Assembly (NCBI RefSeq): GCF_008642355.1 | Contig: NZ_CP029193.1 | Coordinates: forward strand, 7,216,001-7,280,000 | DNA from: Streptomyces venezuelae | GTDB lineage: Bacteria; Actinomycetota; Actinomycetes; Streptomycetales; Streptomycetaceae | Length of the DNA stretch: 64,000 nucleotides | Direction of reading: 5' to 3' | In this document: positions 1 through 7,632 of the stretch, in pieces | How positions within the stretch are numbered: position 1 is the stretch's first letter | Layout: each line of letters opens with the position of its first letter | Translations under genes and position numbers: made by a program | The notes under the pieces: model-generated | What the model saw: the letters and a program-made list of their open reading frames with translations, nothing else | The model's database searches: none | What the model was told of the DNA's origin: nothing

Positions 1-1511
1 ACGGCTGCGTCGACGTCGGCGGCCGCTCCGACGTCCAGTCCGCGAAAGCCGTCGTCGACTGGCTGAACGGCCGCGCCCGGGGCTACACCAGCCGCACGGG
101 CACCGAACGGACGCAGGCGACCTGGAGCAACGGCGCCACCGGAATGATCGGCAAGAGCTACGACGGCACCGTCGCCCAAGGCGTCGCCGCCACCGGAGTC
201 CCGGGTCTCAAGACCATCGTGCCGATCGGTGCGATCTCGTCCTGGTACGACTACTACTTCGCCAAGGGCGCCCCGCTGTACGGCAGCGGCCCCGAGTGGC
301 TGTCGAACTACGTGGAGAGCCCCGAGGCCCGCGCCCGCTGCGGCGCCGTACAGCAGCGGTTGATCGAGGGGGCGCCCCGCACCGGCGACTGGACCTCCCT
401 GTGGAGCGAGCGCAACCACGTACCCGACGCCGACAAGGTGCGCGCCAGCGTCTTCGTCGTCCACGGCATGCAGGACCTCAACGTCCGCACCAAGCACTTC
501 GGCCAGTGGTGGGACGCGCTCGCCGAGAACGGCGTGGACCGCAAGATCTGGCTCAGCCAGACAGGCCACGTCGACCCGTTCGACTTCCGCCGCGCCGACT
601 GGGTCCGCACCCTGCACCGCTGGTTCGACCACGAACTCCTCGGCCACGACAACGGGATCGACCGCGAGCCGATGGCCGACGTCGAACGCGCACCGGACCG
701 CTGGAGCACCGACCGCGTCTGGCCCCCGCGCGGCACCCGCGCCGTGGAACTGCGCCCCGCCAAGGGCACGGAGCCCGGCGTCGGCACCCTCGGCACCCGG
801 CGCGGCAAGGGCACCGAGACGTTCACCGACGACCGGCGCCTGAGCGAGACGGCCTGGGCCGAGAAGATCGACGTGCCGACACCGGAGAAGGCGGGCTTCA
901 TTACCCGGCCGCTCGCCCGTGACCTGCGTATCTCCGGCTCCTCCCAGGTCACCGTCACCGCGACCCCGACAACCCGCACCGCTCACCTCTCCGCGGTCCT
1001 CGTCGACCTCGGCCCCGACACCATCCGCGACTACGCGGCGGCGGGCGAGGGCATCACCACGCTCCCCGAACGCACGTGCTGGGGACCGAGCACCGCGGGT
1101 GACAGCTCCTGCTTCAAGGAGACGCGCGCGAACACCGCCGACGTCGACTACACGATCTTCAGCCGCGGCTGGGCCGACCTCGGCAACTGGGCCGACCCCC
1201 GCCACGGCCGCCCCCTCACCCCGGGCAAGCCGCACACCATCACCCTCGACCTCGCCGCCACCGACCACGTCGTGCCCAAGGGGCACCGGCTCGCCCTGAT
1301 CGTGGCGGGCACCGACCGCGATCTGATCGAACCGCCCGCCGACACCCCGACGCTCACCCTCGACCTGGCCCGCACCTCGGCGAAACTGCCCCTGGTGGGC
1401 GGCGCCGGTTCGTTCACCACCACCGCATCCGTCACTCCCCGCGAAGCCCGACTCGACGGCGTGGCCCCGCCGCGCCGCATCAACCCCGTCCCGGGAGGCA
1501 GCACTTCATGA
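1..1511 (+). CDS. Xaa-Pro dipeptidyl-peptidase (CocE/NonD family), 5'-truncated by window edge
   Basis: Frame is open from base 3, so the true start lies upstream; about 502 residues are visible. The alpha/beta-hydrolase core shows the nucleophile motif GKSYDG (Ser near base 155), the acid in HGMQDLNV and the catalytic His in TGHVDP, in the expected order. The second half (from about base 860) is the X-Pro dipeptidyl-peptidase C-terminal beta-sandwich domain. The family removes Xaa-Pro dipeptides or hydrolyses esters and amides, and in Streptomyces it is usually secreted, but the signal peptide would lie outside the window. Its TGA is overlapped by the ATG of the downstream carboxypeptidase (ATGA), so the two peptidases are probably co-translated for extracellular peptide degradation. 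Family call is strong; exact substrate unknown. Confidence 0.9.
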   Translation, partial: GCVDVGGRSDVQSAKAVVDWLNGRARGYTSRTGTERTQATWSNGATGMIGKSYDGTVAQGVAATGVPGLKTIVPIGAISSWYDYYFAKGAPLYGSGPEWLSNYVESPEARARCGAVQQRLIEGAPRTGDWTSLWSERNHVPDADKVRASVFVVHGMQDLNVRTKHFGQWWDALAENGVDRKIWLSQTGHVDPFDFRRADWVRTLHRWFDHELLGHDNGIDREPMADVERAPDRWSTDRVWPPRGTRAVELRPAKGTEPGVGTLGTRRGKGTETFTDDRRLSETAWAEKIDVPTPEKAGFITRPLARDLRISGSSQVTVTATPTTRTAHLSAVLVDLGPDTIRDYAAAGEGITTLPERTCWGPSTAGDSSCFKETRANTADVDYTIFSRGWADLGNWADPRHGRPLTPGKPHTITLDLAATDHVVPKGHRLALIVAGTDRDLIEPPADTPTLTLDLARTSAKLPLVGGAGSFTTTASVTPREARLDGVAPPRRINPVPGGSTS

Positions 1512-2788
1512 CCCCGCGCATCCGCTCCCTCGCGCTCGTCTGCGCCACCGCCGCGCTCGCCGCGCCGCTCCTGACGGCGCCCGCGCAGGCGACGCCGACC
1601 CCGCCCCGTACCGGATTCGAGGAGACGAACGGAGCGCGCTGGACCACTCAGCCCGAGGAACAGGACCTCCTCGCCGCCGTGGACCGGGCCACCGGGCGGG
1701 TCTCGGTCGACCGCATCGGCACCACCAAGAAGGACCGCCCCCTCCGGTTGGTCCGCATCGGCGAACGCCCGGCGAAGAACACCGTGCTGCTGATCTGCAG
1801 CCAGCACGGCGACGAACCCTCGGGCCGTGAGGCCTGTCTGTCCACGATCCGCGACCTGGCGTACGCCAGGGACAAGAAGACGAAACGCTTCCTCAGCCGC
1901 ACCACGCTCCTCGTCGTGCCGACCGCCAACCCCGACGGGCGCGCCGCCGACACCCGCGGCAACTCCGACGGCGTCGACATCAACCGCGACCACCTCTCCC
2001 TCAGGACCGCCGAGGCCCGCGCCATGGCCGCGGTGATCCGGGACCGCAAGCCCGACGCCATCTACGACCTGCACGAGTACGGCGCCACGCCCAAGTACTA
2101 CGACAAGGACCTGTTCGACCTCTGGCCGCGCAACCTCAACACCGACGACGCCGTGCACGCGGAGGCGCAGACGCTGTCCAAGGCGTACGTGCGGCCGGCC
2201 GCCGGGCGCGACGGATACACGACGGGCACGTACGGCATCTGGACCGACCCCGTCACCGGCGACCCCATCAAGCAGACCGCGGGCGACGGGCAGGAGCGCA
2301 TCCTGCGCAACATGTCCGGCATCAAGCACGCCGCCGGGCTGCTGATCGAGAGCCGCGTCGATCCCCTCACGGAGGCCGAGAAGAAGGACGAGGCGCTCAA
2401 CAACCGGCGCCGCGTCACCTCCCAACGCTCCGCGCTCGGCGGCCTGCTCGACTACACCGACGCACGCCGCGGAGAGCTGGAGGCTGCCACCGGTGCGGCC
2501 CGCGCGAAGGGCTTCCTCGACCGCGGTCCGGTCTACATCGGGGGCGCCGACAACGACCCCGCCGAGCCGTCCGAGATCATCCAGGACCCGCCCTGCGGAT
2601 ACCGCCTGGACGCCGCACAGTACGGCGACATCAAGGACGAACTGGCCCTGCACGGCGTCACCGTGAAGCGCACGAAAACTGGCGCATATGTTCCCCTGCG
2701 GCAGTCCGCACGGGCCCTCGTGCCGCTGCTGCTCGACGAGCGCGCGCCGTATCACATGGTCACAGGTCGGCCCGACATGGCCTGTTGA
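1508..2788 (+). CDS. Secreted M14-family zinc carboxypeptidase
   Basis: 426 aa. A signal peptide spans about residues 1-28, with a hydrophobic core and a TAPAQA cleavage region. Zinc ligands are visible as HxxE in QHGDEPSG (about residue 100) and the later His in IYDLHEYG, and a Glu in GLLIESR fits the catalytic position, all as in M14 peptidases. The enzyme should remove C-terminal amino acids from peptides outside the cell. The start overlaps the stop of the upstream dipeptidyl-peptidase by four bases (ATGA), implying one transcript and a joint role in extracellular peptide turnover. No C-terminal anchor is seen. Confidence 0.88.
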   Translation: MTPRIRSLALVCATAALAAPLLTAPAQATPTPPRTGFEETNGARWTTQPEEQDLLAAVDRATGRVSVDRIGTTKKDRPLRLVRIGERPAKNTVLLICSQHGDEPSGREACLSTIRDLAYARDKKTKRFLSRTTLLVVPTANPDGRAADTRGNSDGVDINRDHLSLRTAEARAMAAVIRDRKPDAIYDLHEYGATPKYYDKDLFDLWPRNLNTDDAVHAEAQTLSKAYVRPAAGRDGYTTGTYGIWTDPVTGDPIKQTAGDGQERILRNMSGIKHAAGLLIESRVDPLTEAEKKDEALNNRRRVTSQRSALGGLLDYTDARRGELEAATGAARAKGFLDRGPVYIGGADNDPAEPSEIIQDPPCGYRLDAAQYGDIKDELALHGVTVKRTKTGAYVPLRQSARALVPLLLDERAPYHMVTGRPDMAC

Positions 2789-2873
2789 GAAGGTGAGAGG
2801 TACGTCACATGTGGTAGGGGGTAACGAAGAACAAACTCTCGACTCAATACCGACCCCCTGAAAGGTGTCACTT

Positions 2874-4604
2874 GTGACGCAGGATCAGCATAAAGCGGAC
2901 GACGGGGGAGGGGCGTCGGAGATCATGGCGCCCGCCCCCGGCGGCCGGTCCCCGCAGACGGACCGGGTGGTGTTCGGCGTCACCGCCGTGCTCACCCTCG
3001 CGTTCGTGGTCTGGGGCGCGGTGTCGACGGACTCGCTCGAGAATGTCTCCACGGACATGCTCAACGGTCTGATGCACAACGGCGGTTGGTTCTTCATGCT
3101 GACCGCCACGGGGTTCGTCGTCTTCGCGCTCTGGCTCGCCGTGAGCCGCTACGGAAAGATCACCCTCGGCAACGAGGGCGAGGACCCGGAGTTCCGCACG
3201 GTCTCCTGGGTCGCCATGATGTTCAGCGCCGGCATGGGCATCGGCCTGATGTTCTACGGAGTGAGCGAGCCCCTCGCGCACTTCAAGGACCATCCGCCGG
3301 GCACCGACCCGGCGGACGCGCCCGCGGCCATGGAGACCGCGATGGCCACCACCCTCTTCCACTGGACGCTCCACCCGTGGGCGATCTACGCGGTCGTGGG
3401 CCTCGCCATCGCGTACAGCACCTTCCGCCGCAACCGCCGGCAGACCATCAGCGCCGTCTTCGAGCCGCTCATCGGCGAGAAGCACGCCCGCGGCGCCTGG
3501 GGCCGTGTCATCGACATCCTCGCCATCTTCGCCACCCTCTTCGGCTCGGCCGCCTCGCTGGGCCTCGGCGCCCTGCAGATCGGCAGCGGCATGGAGGAGG
3601 TCGACTGGATGGACAAGGCGGGCACCGGCCTGCTCGTCGTGATCATCGCCGTGCTGACCCTGGCCTTCGTGGCGTCCGCCATCTCCGGTGTGGAGAAGGG
3701 CGTGCAGTGGCTCTCCAACATCAACATGGTGCTCGCCGGGCTCCTGGTCGTCTTCGTCTTCATCGCGGGCCCGACCGTCATCATCCTCGACATGGTGCCC
3801 ACCTCCATCGGCGCCTACCTCAACGACCTGCCGCAGCTCATCGGCCGCACCGAGGCGTCGAGCGGCGAAGGCGTCGCCGAGTGGCTGAGCAGCTGGACGG
3901 TCTTCTACTGGGCCTGGTGGATCTCCTGGACGCCCTTCGTCGGCATGTTCATCGCGCGCATCAGCCGCGGCCGTACGATCCGCCAGTTCGTCGGCGGCGT
4001 CATCCTGGTGCCCAGCACCGTCAGCCTCATCTGGTTCGCCGTCTTCGGCGGCAGCGCCATGACGGTCGCCGACCGCGGGGGACTCAAGGGCGACACGACC
4101 CAGGAGGCCCAGCTGTTCGGCCTCCTGAACGAGTACCCCATCGCCACCGTGACCAGCCTGTTGGTCATGATCCTCGTCGGCATCTTCTTCGTCTCGGGAG
4201 CCGACGCCGCCTCCATCGTCATGGGCACGCTCTCCCAGAAGGGCGCCCTCGAACCCGGCCGGTTCGTCGTGATCTTCTGGGGCATCGTCACCGGCGCCGT
4301 CGGCGCGATCATGCTCCTGATCGGCGACGGCAACGACGACGCGCTCACGGGTCTGCGCAACCTCACGATCCTGGTCGCCGCGCCCTTCACCATCGTGATG
4401 ATCGGCATGTGCGTGGCCCTCATGCGGGACCTGCGGCACGACCCGCTGATCGTGCGCGGCGAGCACGGCACGGAGGTCCTGGAGAAGGCCGTCATCGCAG
4501 GCCACGAGCACCACGACGGTGACTTCGAGCTCCAGATCGGCCCCGCGACCGACGACAACGGCGACGGCCCTGAACGGGACAACGACCCGGTCTCGCCCCG
4601 CTGA
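2874..4604 (+). CDS. BCCT family betaine/carnitine/choline transporter
   Basis: 576 aa with about twelve hydrophobic helices. The BCCT signature is visible around bases 3895-3990, a Trp-rich stretch (WAWWISWTPFVGMF) followed by IARISRGRTIRQF. The family couples sodium (or proton) uptake to import of glycine betaine, choline or carnitine for osmoprotection. Start choice: an in-frame GTG at 2865 exists, but AAAGG at 2861-2865 lies eight bases before GTG 2874, so 2874 is preferred. The C-terminal 60 residues are hydrophilic and acidic, perhaps a cytoplasmic regulatory tail. The gene stands alone and ends in a strong hairpin. The upstream region contains GGGTAA, loosely like a stress-sigma -10, which would suit osmotic control but is weak evidence. 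Confidence 0.9.
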   Translation: MTQDQHKADDGGGASEIMAPAPGGRSPQTDRVVFGVTAVLTLAFVVWGAVSTDSLENVSTDMLNGLMHNGGWFFMLTATGFVVFALWLAVSRYGKITLGNEGEDPEFRTVSWVAMMFSAGMGIGLMFYGVSEPLAHFKDHPPGTDPADAPAAMETAMATTLFHWTLHPWAIYAVVGLAIAYSTFRRNRRQTISAVFEPLIGEKHARGAWGRVIDILAIFATLFGSAASLGLGALQIGSGMEEVDWMDKAGTGLLVVIIAVLTLAFVASAISGVEKGVQWLSNINMVLAGLLVVFVFIAGPTVIILDMVPTSIGAYLNDLPQLIGRTEASSGEGVAEWLSSWTVFYWAWWISWTPFVGMFIARISRGRTIRQFVGGVILVPSTVSLIWFAVFGGSAMTVADRGGLKGDTTQEAQLFGLLNEYPIATVTSLLVMILVGIFFVSGADAASIVMGTLSQKGALEPGRFVVIFWGIVTGAVGAIMLLIGDGNDDALTGLRNLTILVAAPFTIVMIGMCVALMRDLRHDPLIVRGEHGTEVLEKAVIAGHEHHDGDFELQIGPATDDNGDGPERDNDPVSPR

Positions 4605-4614
4605 CCGGAGGCAC

Positions 4615-4650
4615 AGGGAGGCGGCGCACACCCGAGCGCGCCGCCTCCCT
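4615..4650 (+). terminator. Hairpin terminator after the BCCT transporter
   Basis: Perfect 13-bp inverted repeat, AGGGAGGCGGCGC at 4615-4627 and its complement at 4638-4650, with a 10-base loop, eleven bases after the stop codon. There is no U-tract, as is usual for Streptomyces terminators. Confidence 0.75.
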
Positions 4651-4844
4651 GGCCACACCGCGACGACGGCGTCGTCCAGACCCGTCGCGGCAGGTACGCC
4701 CTCGACCATGCGTGCGCCGACGGGCACGCCCGCGCCGCAACTCCCTCGTACTCGTCGGTGCCGCGCCCGGCGCCGCCTGGCCGCCACCCATCGGAATGTG
4801 CGATGCCGTGCTCACATCACACTTCAGGTGGGGATACTCACAGC

Positions 4845-5888
4845 ATGTCTGCCGAGTACGCGACCTTCGGTCTGGCACCGGCCATCCGCGCCGGTGGGGT
4901 TCTCGCCAACGGTGACTACCAAGTGCACCGCGATTTCGTCGACTTCATCGTCGACGGCCGCCCGCTCCTCTTCCAGCTCTCCGACCTCGACGCGGTGTCG
5001 CCGCTGGCGTCCGACATCCCGCCGGCCATCTTCACCACGCACGTACGCCGACTGCTCCTGGAGGCCCAGGCGCCGCTGGAGGAGGGGCGTTACGTCATAT
5101 ATGGCTGCCCCGAGTGCGAGGGCCTGGAGTGCGGCGCGGTCACGGCGGTGATCGAGAAGGCCGCCGACGGCAGCGACGACTTCGTCTGGCGCGACTTCGC
5201 CTGGCAGACGTCGGAACGGGCCGACCTGGAACTCAACGGGTACCACGGCATAGGGCCGTTCCGGTTCCGGGGCGACGAATACCGGGCGGCACTCGGGCAG
5301 TTGCTCGCCGAGGGCGACGAGGCGCAGCACCGTCGCCGGGTCCTCCTCATCGGCGCGCGCGTGGCGACCCTCGCGAAGCTCGCCGCCGCACTGCGGACGA
5401 TCGGTGTCGGCGCGGAGATCGCGGCGGACGCGGCGGGGGTGCCGGCCGACGAACTCCGCACGTACGGTGCCGTGGCCTTCGGCCCGACGGTGCCCGCGGC
5501 CACCCGGCAGTCCGTGCGCGCCGCCTTCGCCGCCGCGGACGTCCCGGTCGCCTACGTCGACGGCCTCGCCCCGATCGTCCCGCTCCTGGTCGCCCAGATC
5601 GAGGACGCGCTGGACCGCAGCCCCCAGGAGCAGCGCCGCCTCACCCACCTCGCCGCGGGGCCCCGCGCCGCGGAGCTCGACGTCACCTCGACGTGCCGGG
5701 TCCAACTCACGGCGTACCGGATGGACCGCCTCTCCCGCACCCACGTCCACGAGGTCTTCGACGAGGTCCTGGAGCCGGGGCGCCACCGGGTTCCCCTGGC
5801 TCCCAGGACGACCAAGGGCACGTCGTACGTGGTGGCCCGCACGTCGACCCATGTGCTGGTCACCCCTACGTCGGCCCTGCCGGGGTGA
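4845..5888 (+). CDS. Uncharacterised Streptomyces protein
   Basis: 347 aa, no signal peptide or membrane helix. The first half contains a short Cys motif (CPECEGLECG, about residues 86-95) that could bind a metal or be redox active. The second half (about residues 165-275) alternates beta and alpha segments like a small Rossmann-type domain and contains VLLIGARVATLAKLAAAL. Function not recognised; similar proteins are sometimes labelled oxidoreductase without evidence. The ATG at 4845 is preferred over an upstream in-frame ATG at 4758 because the upstream extension is Arg/Pro-rich and lies near the terminator. It is followed after 49 bases by the ABC-F gene. Confidence 0.6.
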   Translation: MSAEYATFGLAPAIRAGGVLANGDYQVHRDFVDFIVDGRPLLFQLSDLDAVSPLASDIPPAIFTTHVRRLLLEAQAPLEEGRYVIYGCPECEGLECGAVTAVIEKAADGSDDFVWRDFAWQTSERADLELNGYHGIGPFRFRGDEYRAALGQLLAEGDEAQHRRRVLLIGARVATLAKLAAALRTIGVGAEIAADAAGVPADELRTYGAVAFGPTVPAATRQSVRAAFAAADVPVAYVDGLAPIVPLLVAQIEDALDRSPQEQRRLTHLAAGPRAAELDVTSTCRVQLTAYRMDRLSRTHVHEVFDEVLEPGRHRVPLAPRTTKGTSYVVARTSTHVLVTPTSALPG

Positions 5889-5922
5889 GGATGCCTGGGC
5901 CACCCGCCAGAACCCGCCGACC

Positions 5923-5928
5923 TACAAT
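5923..5928 (+). promoter_or_regulatory. Possible -10 element of the ABC-F gene
   Basis: TACAAT ends ten bases before the ATG at 5938, so transcription from it would give a nearly leaderless mRNA. No convincing -35 hexamer is present and no Shine-Dalgarno sequence precedes the ATG. Confidence 0.3.
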
Positions 5929-5937
5929 TGCCCCCTG

Positions 5938-7593
5938 ATGACCGCAACCCTCGTCGCCAAAGATCTCGCCGCCGGCCACGGCGACCGCACCCTGTTCGCC
6001 GGGCTCGACCTCGTCGTCGCCCCCGGGGACGTCATCGGGCTCGTCGGGGCCAACGGAGCGGGGAAGTCCACCCTGCTGCGGCTGCTCGCGGGGCTCGACA
6101 CCCCCGAAGGGGGCGAGCTGAGGCTCTCGCCCGCCACCGCCTCCGTGGGACACCTGCCGCAGGAGCCCGACCGTCGCCCCGGCGAGACCATCCGTGCCTT
6201 CCTGGCCCGCCGCACCGGCGTGGCCGAGGCGCAGCTGGCCATGGACCGGGACACGCAGGCCCTGGTCGACGGCGCCCCGGGCGCGGACGACGCGTACGCG
6301 GCCAGCCTGGAGCGCTGGCTGGCGCTCGGCGGCGCGGACCTCGACGAGCGCGCCGAGGAGACCGCCGACTCGCTCGGGCTCGGCGTGAGCCTGGACCAGC
6401 CGATGACCTCCCTCTCGGGAGGCCAGGCGGCCCGCGCCGGACTCGCCTCCCTGCTCCTCTCCCGCTACGACGTGTTCCTCCTGGACGAGCCGACCAACGA
6501 CCTCGACCTCGCGGGCCTGGAACGGCTCGAGAGCTTCGTGCGCGGCCTGCGCGCCGGCACGGTCGTCGTCAGCCACGACCGCGAGTTCCTCACCCGCACC
6601 GTCACCAAGGTCCTCGAACTCGACCTGGCCCAGCAGCAGATCAACCTCTACGGCGGCGGCTACGACGCGTACCTGGAGGAGCGCGACACCTCCCGCCGGC
6701 ACGCCCGCGAGGAGTACGAGGAGTACGCCGACAAGAAGGCCGCGCTCCAGAGCCGCGCCCAGATGCAGCGTTCCTGGGCCGACAAGGGCGTCAAGAACGC
6801 CCGCCGCAAGGCCAGGTCGGGTGGCGGCGACAACGACAAGATCGGCCGGAACTTCCGCGCCGACGCCAGCGAGAAGCAGGCGGCGAAGGCCCGCCAGACG
6901 CAGCGCATGATCGAGCGCCTCGACGTCGTCGAGGAGCCCCGCAAGGAATGGGAGCTCCGCATGGAGATCGCCGCCGCGCCCCGCTCGGGCGCGGTCGTCG
7001 CGAGCCTGCGCGACGCGGAGGTCCACCGGGGCTCGTTCACGCTCGGCCCCGTCACCCTGCAGATCGACTGGGCGGACCGCGTGGCGATCACCGGCGCCAA
7101 CGGCTCGGGCAAGTCCACGCTGCTGGCGGCGCTCCTGGGCCGCGTCCCGCTGGACGAGGGGCACGCCGCGCTCGGCTCGGGCGTCCTGGTCGGCGAGGTC
7201 GACCAGGCGCGCGCCCTGTTCCACGGCGAGGAGTCCCTGCTGGACGCGTTCTGCGCGGCCGTCCCGGACACCGAACCCGCCGAAGTCCGCACGCTGCTCG
7301 CCAAGTTCGGCCTGAAGGCGGACCACGTCCTGCGCCCGGCGGCGACGCTGTCGCCCGGCGAGCGGACCCGCGCGGGCCTCGCGCTGCTCCAGGGCCGGGG
7401 CGTCAACCTCCTCGTCCTCGACGAGCCGACGAACCACCTGGACCTCCCCGCGATCGAGCAGCTGGAGACGGCCTTGGACGCCTACCAGGGCACCCTGCTG
7501 CTCGTCACGCACGACCGAAGGATGCTGGACGCGGTCCACGTGACCCGCCGCCTGGAGGTGGCGGAGGGCAAAGTGACGGAACTGCCACTCTGA
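5938..7593 (+). CDS. ABC-F family ATPase (soluble, two ATP-binding domains)
   Basis: 551 aa with duplicated ABC domains and no membrane segment. Walker A motifs are GANGAGKST (about residue 38) and GANGSGKST (about residue 388). Signature motifs are LSGGQAARAG and LSPGERTRAG, and Walker B motifs are FLLDEPTNDLD and LVLDEPTNHLD. The domains are joined by a charged linker (about residues 235-320), the part that reaches into the ribosome in this family. ABC-F proteins act on translating ribosomes, either as housekeeping factors or as antibiotic-protection proteins; the sequence alone does not decide which. It is convergent with tex. An upstream extension of the frame overlaps the previous gene and is not supported by a ribosome binding site. 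Confidence 0.9.
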   Translation: MTATLVAKDLAAGHGDRTLFAGLDLVVAPGDVIGLVGANGAGKSTLLRLLAGLDTPEGGELRLSPATASVGHLPQEPDRRPGETIRAFLARRTGVAEAQLAMDRDTQALVDGAPGADDAYAASLERWLALGGADLDERAEETADSLGLGVSLDQPMTSLSGGQAARAGLASLLLSRYDVFLLDEPTNDLDLAGLERLESFVRGLRAGTVVVSHDREFLTRTVTKVLELDLAQQQINLYGGGYDAYLEERDTSRRHAREEYEEYADKKAALQSRAQMQRSWADKGVKNARRKARSGGGDNDKIGRNFRADASEKQAAKARQTQRMIERLDVVEEPRKEWELRMEIAAAPRSGAVVASLRDAEVHRGSFTLGPVTLQIDWADRVAITGANGSGKSTLLAALLGRVPLDEGHAALGSGVLVGEVDQARALFHGEESLLDAFCAAVPDTEPAEVRTLLAKFGLKADHVLRPAATLSPGERTRAGLALLQGRGVNLLVLDEPTNHLDLPAIEQLETALDAYQGTLLLVTHDRRMLDAVHVTRRLEVAEGKVTELPL

Positions 7594-7632
7594 CCCCCGC
7601 CTTTCCCGGTCCCACGAAGGCTCCGCGGCCCG

